DNA of 64,000 nucleotides, from assembly GCF_938028775.1 (NCBI RefSeq), contig NZ_CALIZG010000013.1, forward strand, positions 28,012 through 92,011, in the 5' to 3' direction. Below, piece after piece: positions 27,130 to 34,967 of this stretch. How positions within the stretch are numbered: the first letter of the stretch is position 1; each line of letters opens with the position of its first letter. A model generated the notes under the pieces. The model did not search any database. It was not told where the DNA came from and saw only the letters and a program-made list of their open reading frames with translations. Source of the stretch: Mogibacterium diversum_A (GTDB taxonomy: Bacteria > Bacillota > Clostridia > Peptostreptococcales > Anaerovoracaceae). The position numbers and the translations under genes were made by a program.

Positions 27130-27474
27130 ATGAAATTTTTAGGTAAGCAGAGTTGTGTTGGTATTGGATGCGTTGCAGCAGGATTCCTCGCTGGAACAGT
27201 TGGCAAGTTAATCCTTACAAGCAAGGATGCTAAGAAAGTATATACACACTGTACAGCTGCAGTTCTACGCGGCAAGGATACTCTTATGGAGACCACAACA
27301 ACACTAAGAGAGAACTGTGAAGACATCTACGAAGATGCTATGGATATGAATGCTGTTCGTTATGCTGAAGAAGAGATGCTAATGGTTGAGAGCGCTAGAG
27401 CAATCGTTGAAGCATACGACGAGGATGAAGAAGCTGCTGAGGAGCAGGTAGAAGAAGCTAAGGACGCAGAATAA
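27130..27474 (+). CDS. DUF6110-like small membrane protein
   Basis: 114 aa. An N-terminal glycine-rich hydrophobic segment (VGIGCVAAGFLAGTVGKLIL, about 10-29) is followed by a helical, strongly acidic C-terminus. The N-terminal GIGCVAAGFLAGTVG plus TSKDAKKVYTH pattern matches my memory of DUF6110, found beside heavy-metal-type P-ATPases. AGGAGG precedes the ATG. The stop overlaps the ATPase start (TAATG), so the proteins are probably made in step. Function unknown; an accessory or metal-handling role is inferred from the neighbour and acidic tail. Confidence 0.7.
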   Translation: MKFLGKQSCVGIGCVAAGFLAGTVGKLILTSKDAKKVYTHCTAAVLRGKDTLMETTTTLRENCEDIYEDAMDMNAVRYAEEEMLMVESARAIVEAYDEDEEAAEEQVEEAKDAE

Positions 27475-29600
27475 TGCGATTTGTAATACTTCACGAATCG
27501 AGCTCTAGGATACGTGTGCGTGTTCCAAAGTACAATATGACTATGGAACAGGCCGATATACTAGAGTACTACCTGAGAAATAAACCCTTTGTCGTGCAAG
27601 CGACAGTTCACGATAGAACGAGCGATGCATCGATTAGATATAGAGGTGGCGCAGAGGGAAGAAAGGCTCTTCTCGAGGCACTGAGAGGATTTTCCTTCAG
27701 TGACGAAGAAGCTATCGCATTAGTGCCAGAGCAGACAAGTAGGGCGCTTGATCATAAGTACCAGGAGAAAATGGTGAGCATGGTCATGTTTAGAACCCTG
27801 AGAAATATCTTCCTGCCAATCTGGCTTCGTAACGGCATTACAATCGTTAAGAGCGCTGGATTCATCGCTAAGGGTATAAAATCGCTCTCTAAGGGTAAGT
27901 TAGAAGTTGCAACGCTTGATGCTACTGCAATTACGGTGTCGATGCTTAGAAATGATTTTGACACAGCTTCATCCGTAATGTTCCTACTTGACATAGGAGA
28001 TACGCTAGGCGAATGGACTCGTCGCAAGTCGGTCACAGATCTAGCAAGCGTAATGTCTCTTAACGTAACAAAGGTATGGAAGAAGACGGAAGACGTCGAT
28101 GTATTGGTCGATGTAAAAGAAGTAAAGCCAGGAGATAAAATCGTAGTTCGCACCTCTAATGTAATTCCACTAGATGGGAAGGTCGTTGAGGGCTCAGCAT
28201 CTGTAAATCAGGCGACTATGACTGGCGAATCTATTCCAGTTCGCAAGGAGCCTGGCGGATACGTATATGCTGGAACTGTAGTTGAAGATGGAAGCTGCGT
28301 CATAGAGGTTGCTCAGTCTGCAGGTACTGGTAAGTACGACCAGATTGTGAAGATCATTGAGGAGTCGGAGAAGCTCAAGTCCGAAACCGAGGAGAAGGCT
28401 TTCCATCTCGCTGATAGACTTGTTCCATATTCTCTTGCAGGAACTGTAATAACTTATCTCTTGACTAGAAATGCGACAAGAGCGCTATCATTCCTTATGG
28501 TAGATTTCTCTTGTGCTTTGAATCTGTCGATGCCACTTTCGATGCTATCCGCAATCAAGGAAGCTAGCAAGTATGACATCTCTGTAAAGGGCGGGAAGTT
28601 CCTTGAGGCAACCGCAACGGCAGATACTGTAATATTTGATAAGACAGGGACGCTGACACACGCTACACCGTCTGTAGTAGATATTATTACTTTTGGTGAT
28701 GCAAAAGAAGAGGAGAGTTTGCGCATTGCAGCTTGCCTCGAAGAGCATTATCCACACTCTGTTGCAAATGCAGTAGTTGAAGAAGCCAAGAAGCGCCATA
28801 TCTCGCATGAAGAGATGCATTCGAAGGTTGACTATGTAGTTGCTCATGGAATCTCGAGCAATATAGACGGGAAAAATGCGATTATTGGCAGCTATCACTT
28901 CGTAGTTGAGGATAGGAAGAGCGTAGTGCCAGATGGCGAAGAAGGCAAGCTCGATACACTGCCAACGGAGTATTCGCATCTGTACCTAGCTATCGACGGA
29001 GTGCTACAGGCTGTCATCTGTATATTTGACCCGCTTAGAGAAGAGGCTGCTGATGTAATCAAGGAGCTCTATGAACTCGGGGTGTCAAAGGTATGCATGC
29101 TCACGGGAGACAACGAGCGAACGGCTGCAGCAGTAGCTAAGAAGCTCGACCTCACGGAGTATCGTGCAGAGGTGCTTCCTGAAGACAAGCTTGCATTTAT
29201 AAAGGCAGAGCGTGCAGCAGGACGAAAAGTGATTATGGTTGGTGATGGTGTAAACGATGCACCTGCTCTATCTGAATCAGATGTTGGAATTGCTGTAAAT
29301 GAAGGCGCTGCGATTGCGAGAGAAATCGCCGATATAACTATTTCATCGGATGACCTGCGCAGAATCGTACTTCTGAGAAGGATAAGCATGCAGCTGATGG
29401 AGAGAATCGACAACAACTACAAGTTCATCGTTGCATTCAATGCAGGGCTTATTGGACTAGGAGTTGCAGGAATTTTAACACCTTCCTCATCTGCGTTATT
29501 CCACAACGGATCGACTATACTGAGTGGACTATATAGTACAACACCGCTGTTAAGTGAGTCGGAAGAAGATATCAAGGAGTTGGATTATGAAGAAGCATAA
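27474..29600 (+). CDS. P1B-like (heavy-metal) P-type ATPase with atypical SCA motif
   Basis: 708 aa cation-transporting ATPase. The N-terminal 85 residues resemble an HMA ferredoxin fold without CxxC. Actuator loop TGES at 250-253; phosphorylation site D389 in DKTGTLT; hinge GDGVNDAPALSESD near 590. The membrane helix before the P domain reads DFSCALNLSMP (S346-C347-A348) where P1B pumps usually have CPC, SPC or TPC. The helix-breaking Pro is therefore absent from the centre and appears seven residues later. Substrate cannot be assigned. It overlaps DUF6110 upstream by one base and a 26-codon gene downstream by 14 bases. Confidence 0.88.
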   Translation: MRFVILHESSSRIRVRVPKYNMTMEQADILEYYLRNKPFVVQATVHDRTSDASIRYRGGAEGRKALLEALRGFSFSDEEAIALVPEQTSRALDHKYQEKMVSMVMFRTLRNIFLPIWLRNGITIVKSAGFIAKGIKSLSKGKLEVATLDATAITVSMLRNDFDTASSVMFLLDIGDTLGEWTRRKSVTDLASVMSLNVTKVWKKTEDVDVLVDVKEVKPGDKIVVRTSNVIPLDGKVVEGSASVNQATMTGESIPVRKEPGGYVYAGTVVEDGSCVIEVAQSAGTGKYDQIVKIIEESEKLKSETEEKAFHLADRLVPYSLAGTVITYLLTRNATRALSFLMVDFSCALNLSMPLSMLSAIKEASKYDISVKGGKFLEATATADTVIFDKTGTLTHATPSVVDIITFGDAKEEESLRIAACLEEHYPHSVANAVVEEAKKRHISHEEMHSKVDYVVAHGISSNIDGKNAIIGSYHFVVEDRKSVVPDGEEGKLDTLPTEYSHLYLAIDGVLQAVICIFDPLREEAADVIKELYELGVSKVCMLTGDNERTAAAVAKKLDLTEYRAEVLPEDKLAFIKAERAAGRKVIMVGDGVNDAPALSESDVGIAVNEGAAIAREIADITISSDDLRRIVLLRRISMQLMERIDNNYKFIVAFNAGLIGLGVAGILTPSSSALFHNGSTILSGLYSTTPLLSESEEDIKELDYEEA

Positions 29601-29667
29601 GTTTTTCGCATGGGCAACAGTTTTCTGCTTTGCTATGACGATGGTGACAGGATACAAGAAACGCTAA
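29587..29667 (+). CDS. 26-aa membrane microprotein overlapping the P-type ATPase gene
   Basis: Short gene, MKKHKFFAWATVFCFAMTMVTG then YKKR. It has a basic N-terminus, one hydrophobic segment of about 17 residues and a basic C-terminus, as in single-pass microproteins. GGAG lies 7 bases before its ATG, inside the ATPase gene, and it overlaps that gene by 14 bases in another frame. The operon terminator follows 46 bases after its stop. Comparable tiny subunits (KdpF, CydX) stabilise membrane pumps and oxidases; that role here is inference. Confidence 0.6.
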   Translation: MKKHKFFAWATVFCFAMTMVTGYKKR

Positions 29668-29712
29668 GTTGCGTATTATTGTATCAGACTAATAATAAAG
29701 TTGCTAAAAATT

Positions 29713-29749
29713 AAGACAGAACCCTTCGGATGGTGGGTTCTGTCTTTTT
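29713..29749 (+). terminator. Terminator of the P-type ATPase operon
   Basis: Arms AAGACAGAACCC (29713-29724) and GGGTTCTGTCTT (29735-29746) with T run; the A-rich left side lets it also end the convergent htrA transcript. Confidence 0.88.
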
Positions 29750-29797
29750 GTACTTAGTATGCGTAAATCTGCATGATAACCGACATGATCTCACGGT

Positions 29798-31387
29798 TTA
29801 TTTCTTAATCTCCGCAGAGCTCTGCAGCTTCACGGAAATCGTCATCTCCTTGCCGTCTCGTATTATTCCGAGCTTAACTGTCTCTCCTATGCGGTGGCTC
29901 TGGATGGCTGAAATTACACCTTCTGCAGTCGATACCTTCTCGTTATCTACTGATACAATCTGGTCGCCCTTCTTTAGACCTGCAGCCTTGGCGTTTGACC
30001 CATTAACCTCAGCGATGAGAACAGCAGCAGTGCTCTTTCCTGTGGTCTTATCCTTCACATCTCCATCGTAGATTGAGATTCCAGCCATCGGCTTACCTGT
30101 TATCGTGCCATGCTCGATGATGTCATCGATGGATGAAGCGACGGAGTCGATTGGTATTGCGAACCCCAGACCTTCGATACCGGTTCCTGAACCCTTGGCC
30201 ACCACTATTCCGACGAGTTCGCCCTTGCTGTTAAATAATGCACCGCCAGAGTTTCCTTCGTTGATAGAAGCGTCTGTCTGTATAAGCGTGCGAGTCCTGT
30301 TTTCAAGCTCAATCTTGCGATCCTTTGCGCTTATGATGCCAGCCGTTACAGTTCCACCGAGCTTTCCGAGTGGGTTACCGATAACAACAGCTAGATCACC
30401 TACCGAGAGTTTGCTACTCCTCCCGATTGTAACGGCGTTTAGCTTAGGAGCATCTATCTTGAGGACGGCTATATCAGTCTGTTCATCGTAGCCTACTATA
30501 CTAGCAGAATAGTTTTTGCCGCTATGAAGTCTAACTACGATAGTCGTAGCTCCGTCAATCACGTGGTAATTCGTGACTATGTAGCCATTCGATTTTACGA
30601 TAACCCCGCTTCCTGCACCTTCGCTAGTTCCGCCAGAAGTAGTCATGATTTCAACAACTGCATCGGCATTTTTGCTAGCGATCTCATCTATGGTAAGCTT
30701 ACCGCCTGTAGCACTCTGCAGAGAGGAGGTCGAAAGGTTTTTATAGGAAGGTGTTCTATTTGAGAAAAACACCACAAGCCATGAACTGACTATCGACGTG
30801 AGCATCATCGAAATTATAAGCGTGATTATAAAGAATCTCTTTGTCACATACTTAGGGTTCTTATGCTTCGGAGGCTTGTCTCCGTTAAAACCTGTAGTAT
30901 AAGCATGTGCTCCCTGCGCTTCGGGACTTCCATTTTGTCCTGTATAGGCTGTAGCCCCGTAAACTTCGCTTTCGGGAGCTGCATGCTTACCATATGATCT
31001 TTCAAATGAGCCGTCTGCAGCGTGCTTCGCATAGCTTTCGCACTTACTTCTAGCAAATCTGTTTCTCGGTGCAGGGACGTTGCTATTTTCGTCAATCAGA
31101 ACGAAATTCGGCTCCTCTCCGTCTTTTGGAAGGAAGTCTCCAGCATTCTCTGGTGCGTAGCTACCCCATTCCTTCTTAACTGGAGTATCTTCTGGAAGTT
31201 GCACGTTTTTCACATCATAGATAGAGTCATCATCGCGCCAATATTCGTTAGAATCTTCGTGAATCTCTTCTACGCCTTGTGTATTAGAACCGACCTCTGT
31301 GTAGCGTACATCCTGCGCATCAGAGCGTTCGTCAACCTGATTAGAATTATCATTTTCTGTCGGAATAGTATGATCAAAATCGTTCAT
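29798..31387 (-). CDS. htrA: HtrA/DegP-like membrane-anchored serine protease with PDZ domain
   Basis: 529 aa. Unusually long acidic, disordered-looking cytoplasmic N-terminus (1-183), then one membrane helix (about 184-208). A trypsin-like domain carries triad H275 (TNYHVIDG), D305 (QTDIAVLKI) and S380 (NEGNSGGALF). One C-terminal PDZ domain runs from about 430 to 520 (AAGLKKGDQIVSVDNEKV). Degrades or refolds damaged exported proteins at the membrane. ATG preceded by AAGGAGAATAT; a -10-like TATAAT lies at 31430-31425 upstream with no well-spaced -35. Transcribed alone, divergent from the flavodiiron gene. Confidence 0.93.
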   Translation of the reverse strand: MNDFDHTIPTENDNSNQVDERSDAQDVRYTEVGSNTQGVEEIHEDSNEYWRDDDSIYDVKNVQLPEDTPVKKEWGSYAPENAGDFLPKDGEEPNFVLIDENSNVPAPRNRFARSKCESYAKHAADGSFERSYGKHAAPESEVYGATAYTGQNGSPEAQGAHAYTTGFNGDKPPKHKNPKYVTKRFFIITLIISMMLTSIVSSWLVVFFSNRTPSYKNLSTSSLQSATGGKLTIDEIASKNADAVVEIMTTSGGTSEGAGSGVIVKSNGYIVTNYHVIDGATTIVVRLHSGKNYSASIVGYDEQTDIAVLKIDAPKLNAVTIGRSSKLSVGDLAVVIGNPLGKLGGTVTAGIISAKDRKIELENRTRTLIQTDASINEGNSGGALFNSKGELVGIVVAKGSGTGIEGLGFAIPIDSVASSIDDIIEHGTITGKPMAGISIYDGDVKDKTTGKSTAAVLIAEVNGSNAKAAGLKKGDQIVSVDNEKVSTAEGVISAIQSHRIGETVKLGIIRDGKEMTISVKLQSSAEIKK

Positions 31388-31504
31388 AGATATTCTCCTT
31401 GAATAATAGTTTTGTCTTGCTGTTATTATATAGTGAAAATAATTTTTTCATAGCAATTTATATGTATTTTATGTGAGAAATTACCCCAAGTGTGACAATA
31501 TAAG

Positions 31505-31534
31505 TTGCTGAACTGTGTACCAAAGTAGTATAAT
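31505..31534 (+). promoter_or_regulatory. Promoter of the flavodiiron gene
   Basis: TTGCTG (31505-31510), an 18-bp spacer and perfect TATAAT (31529-31534), about 58 bases before the start. Confidence 0.65.
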
Positions 31535-31591
31535 CTATTGATATGATTTATGCATGATTTGCATTCTATTTTAGTTTACAGGGGGTACAAA

Positions 31592-32803
31592 ATGCATTGC
31601 GTTTACAAGGTAACAGATAAGATTTGGTGGATTGGCGGTAACGAGCGCAAGCTTTCAGTCTTCGAAGGAGCTATTCCTATGAACGATGGTATGGCGTACA
31701 ATTCATATTTTATAGATGACGAGAAGACAGTTGTGCTTGATGCAGTTGATAAATCAGTTTCAGGCGTATTTTATGAGAATGTTGATCACATGCTTAACGG
31801 CAGACCACTCGACTATGTAATTGTGAATCACGTTGAGCCAGATCACAGCGCTTCACTAGAAGAACTAATCATGAGACATCCAGAAGCGAAAGTAGTCGGC
31901 AGCAAGAAAATCAAGGCTATGGTTAAGCAATATGTGACATGGGATGTTGACAAGTATTTTGAGGAAATCAAGGAAGGTGACGAGCTATGTACTGGGTCGC
32001 ACACCTTTACATTCTACATGGCGCCTATGGTTCACTGGCCAGAGGTAATGGTTACTTACGAGAAGTCGACAGGTTCACTGTTCTCGGCTGATGCGTTTGG
32101 GATATTCGGAGCACATGACGGAAATATCTTCGCAGATGCATACGACTTTGAGCTAGAGTGGCTGCCATCAGCTCGTAAGTATTACACAACAATTGTTGGC
32201 AAATACGGAACTTTCACCGAGAAGCTTCTCGGCAAGGTTGGCGGTCTTGATATCAAGAGGATTTGTCCGCTTCACGGATTCATCATCCGTAAGGATTTTG
32301 AGAAATATATAAATGCATACCTAACTTGGGCGCGTTATGAGTCCGAGGAGAATGGCGTTCTGATTCTATATGCTTCACCTTATGGCAACACTAAGAATGC
32401 AGCTGAAATTCTCGCTTGCGAGCTTGCTGAAGATGGGGTTACTCGTATGAAGCTGATGGACGTATCGCACTGGGATCCAATGGATGTGCTCCCACAGGCG
32501 TTTAGATACAACCACATCGTAATTGCTTGTACAACATACAACAATGGAATCTTCGTCAAGATGGAAGAAGCTCTCGGAGAGATGAAGTCTATGGGAGTAT
32601 GCAACAAGAAGGTAAGCATCATCGAAAATGGTTCGTGGAATCCAGTGAGCGGGAAGCTCATCAAGGAGTTCTTTGAGGGCATGAAGAATATCGAATTTGT
32701 AGGGGATATCGTAACAATTAAGTCCTCAGTGAAGGAGGATTCCGCGCAGGCTGTTGCAGAGCTAGCGAAGGTCATCGCAGCATCTGTACAGGCTCAGGCA
32801 TAA
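31592..32803 (+). CDS. Flavodiiron protein (FprA-type O2/NO reductase)
   Basis: 403 aa. N-terminal metallo-beta-lactamase-like di-iron domain with ligands H-x-E-x-D-H in NHVEPDHSASLE, His in MVHWPEVM and Asp in FSADAFGIFGA. A C-terminal flavodoxin domain has the FMN loop ASPYGNTKNAAE. Reduces O2 to water (or NO to N2O) with electrons from rubredoxin-type donors; a cytoplasmic oxygen-protection enzyme of anaerobes. The start at 31592 is chosen because AGGGGG lies upstream; 14 more in-frame codons to 31550 have no site and are unlike the family. Followed by a DUF1934 gene after 10 bp. Confidence 0.94.
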   Translation: MHCVYKVTDKIWWIGGNERKLSVFEGAIPMNDGMAYNSYFIDDEKTVVLDAVDKSVSGVFYENVDHMLNGRPLDYVIVNHVEPDHSASLEELIMRHPEAKVVGSKKIKAMVKQYVTWDVDKYFEEIKEGDELCTGSHTFTFYMAPMVHWPEVMVTYEKSTGSLFSADAFGIFGAHDGNIFADAYDFELEWLPSARKYYTTIVGKYGTFTEKLLGKVGGLDIKRICPLHGFIIRKDFEKYINAYLTWARYESEENGVLILYASPYGNTKNAAEILACELAEDGVTRMKLMDVSHWDPMDVLPQAFRYNHIVIACTTYNNGIFVKMEEALGEMKSMGVCNKKVSIIENGSWNPVSGKLIKEFFEGMKNIEFVGDIVTIKSSVKEDSAQAVAELAKVIAASVQAQA

Positions 32804-32813
32804 GAGGGAATTA

Positions 32814-33296
32814 ATGGCAGAGAAGAAAAGTATAAATCTAGTAATCTCAAACAACCAGTATTCTGAGAAGCTCATTCCTACTGGACAAACATATAAGCGT
32901 GTACTCATACTGGAAGATAATATCGAAGTGACTACTGAGGGATTCTTATACAACAAAGGGAAATCAATGTACATCACATATGATGAGGTTGCAGATGGTG
33001 GACTAGAGAATACCAAGACCATAGTGAAGCTCGAAGGTGAGGATAAGCTCCAGATTAGAAGATACGGTAAGGATGACGGTGCTGGCATGATGGATATGCG
33101 TCTTGAAGAGGGCGTGCTCAATATCACGAGGTATGTTATACCTACTGGGAATCTTGAAATGGAGATTTACACAAATAAGATTGAGAACTCACTTGATGAG
33201 GATGGATTTGGGAAGATTTCTGCGGATTATAAGATTAAGATGGAGCCGTACGTCAATCTCAGGAACAAGCTTGAGATTGAGGTTAAGCCTTGCTAA
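32814..33296 (+). CDS. DUF1934 family protein (calycin-like beta barrel)
   Basis: 160 aa, nearly all beta-strand: SMYITYDEVADG, TKTIVKLEGEDKLQIRRYG, GVLNITRYVIPTGNLEMEIY, ADYKIKMEPY. The ITYDE box and alternating strands fit DUF1934, a Firmicute family predicted to form a small lipocalin-like barrel. Function unknown. RBS GAGGGAAT precedes the ATG, and it is probably co-transcribed with the flavodiiron gene, which does not prove a shared role. Confidence 0.75.
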   Translation: MAEKKSINLVISNNQYSEKLIPTGQTYKRVLILEDNIEVTTEGFLYNKGKSMYITYDEVADGGLENTKTIVKLEGEDKLQIRRYGKDDGAGMMDMRLEEGVLNITRYVIPTGNLEMEIYTNKIENSLDEDGFGKISADYKIKMEPYVNLRNKLEIEVKPC

Positions 33297-33376
33297 TGCA
33301 TAATATCTAGTGGGGCTTTTGACTATATAGGATTAATTATTGTTGCTTAATTGGATTTAGAAAGGACCAGAAATAA

Positions 33377-34885
33377 ATGGGAAGTGTCGGTTTTAGTGCG
33401 GAGAAGTACATCGAAGAACAGTCAAAGTATATCTTGGAGAGAATTCAGGCTGGAGACGGAAGACTCTACCTCGAATTCGGAGGAAAACTCGTTCAGGATA
33501 AGCATGCGATGAGGGTTCTACCTGGCTTCGACGAGAACGCCAAGATTAAACTTTTGAACCGCATGAAGGACCAGACGGAAATAATCATCTGTATATATGC
33601 AGGAGACATCATTTCCAGCAAGACGAGACAGGATTTCGGGATTACGTACGATCTAGAGGTAATGAGGCTCATCGATGCTTTCCGTAGCTATGACCTTGAG
33701 ATAAATTCGGTTGTCGTGACTAGATACGAAAATAATCCAGCGGTTAATATGTTTATAAACAAGCTGGAGCGTAGAGGCATTCGCACTTACAAGCACAATT
33801 ATACTAAAGGATATCCGACGGATGTCGACACTATCGTCAGCGACGAGGGCTACGGTGCTAACCCTTACATAGAGGTTACTAAGCCGCTAATAGTGGTTAC
33901 AGGTCCTGGTGGTGGTTCAGGCAAGCTGGCGACCGCTTTATCTCAGGTATATCACGAGTATAGACGCGGGACGAAAGCAAGATATGCTAAGTTTGAGACT
34001 TTCCCGATTTGGAGCATTCCACTTAAGCATCCTGTAAATATCGCTTATGAAGCGGCAACAGCAGATCTTAAAGATGTGAACATGATAGACCCATTCCACT
34101 TGGAGGCATATGGAGTTACAGCGGTCAACTACAACCGAGATATCGAGGCATTTCCAGTTCTCAAGAGGATTCTTGACAAGATTACAGGCGATGCGAGCGT
34201 ATACCAGTCTCCAACTGACATGGGAGTTAACCGTGCGGGCTTCGGCATCATCGATGATGATATCTGCCGCGAGGCAGCTAAGCAGGAGATAATTAGAAGG
34301 TCTCTGCTTGCAGAGGTTTCGTATAAGAAGGGTAAGATTGACGAATCCGTGCTAGAGCGCACGAAGCTCCTCATGGAAGAGGTTGGTGCTACTCGTTACG
34401 ATAGAAAAGTCGTTGCGCCTGCAGAAGAGTATGCAGAGATGAAGCGCGCAGAGAATGAGCGCTATGAGAATGTAATCGTGGCAGCTATCGAGCTACCCGA
34501 CGGCAGAATTGTTACGGGCAGAAGTTCGCACAGGATGGCAGCTTCAGCAGCTATGATTCTCAACGCTGTAAAGACTTTAGCAGGTCTTGCTGATGACATT
34601 CCAGTTATCTCGGCGCAGGTACTAGAGAACCTGCAGAAGATGAACGTGGAATTTTTCGGGGATAAATCCGCACTCAACTGCGAAGAGATTATCATGGCTC
34701 TGACTATGTCGACTATGACTAACCCTACAGCAGATTATGCGCTCAAAGAGCTGTATAAGCTGCGTGGCTGCAGAGCTCACAGCACAGCAATTTTAAGCGA
34801 TAGGGATGAGCAGACACTGAAGTCGCTGGGAATAGACATGACTTCAAACCCAGAGTTTTCGACTAGTGATTTATACTCGAAGTAA
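33377..34885 (+). CDS. DUF1846 family protein
   Basis: 502 aa cytoplasmic protein. The N-terminus GFSAEKYIEEQSKYILERI, RLYLEFGGKLVQDKHAMRVL and the P-loop-like VVTGPGGGSGKLATAL (about 176-191) are marks of DUF1846. The C-terminal half has NAVKTLAGL and NPTADYALKELYKLRGCRAH. Structures of the family show Rossmann-like domains; the biochemical role is unknown to me. Preceded by AAAGGACCAGAAATAA; ends at its own terminator. Confidence 0.85.
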   Translation: MGSVGFSAEKYIEEQSKYILERIQAGDGRLYLEFGGKLVQDKHAMRVLPGFDENAKIKLLNRMKDQTEIIICIYAGDIISSKTRQDFGITYDLEVMRLIDAFRSYDLEINSVVVTRYENNPAVNMFINKLERRGIRTYKHNYTKGYPTDVDTIVSDEGYGANPYIEVTKPLIVVTGPGGGSGKLATALSQVYHEYRRGTKARYAKFETFPIWSIPLKHPVNIAYEAATADLKDVNMIDPFHLEAYGVTAVNYNRDIEAFPVLKRILDKITGDASVYQSPTDMGVNRAGFGIIDDDICREAAKQEIIRRSLLAEVSYKKGKIDESVLERTKLLMEEVGATRYDRKVVAPAEEYAEMKRAENERYENVIVAAIELPDGRIVTGRSSHRMAASAAMILNAVKTLAGLADDIPVISAQVLENLQKMNVEFFGDKSALNCEEIIMALTMSTMTNPTADYALKELYKLRGCRAHSTAILSDRDEQTLKSLGIDMTSNPEFSTSDLYSK

Positions 34886-34908
34886 TTGATTATAGAGGGA
34901 TATATTGG

Positions 34909-34939
34909 GCAGCAGTTCTATTCAGAGCTGCTGCTTTTT
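34909..34939 (+). terminator. Rho-independent terminator after the DUF1846 gene
   Basis: Arms GCAGCAGTTCT (34909-34919) and AGAGCTGCTGC (34924-34934; one G-U pair) followed by T5. It lies before the true ClC start at 34968, which rules out the longer open frame there. Confidence 0.8.
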
Positions 34940-34967
34940 GTCCAAAGCGAGGCAGGAAGGAATAGAT

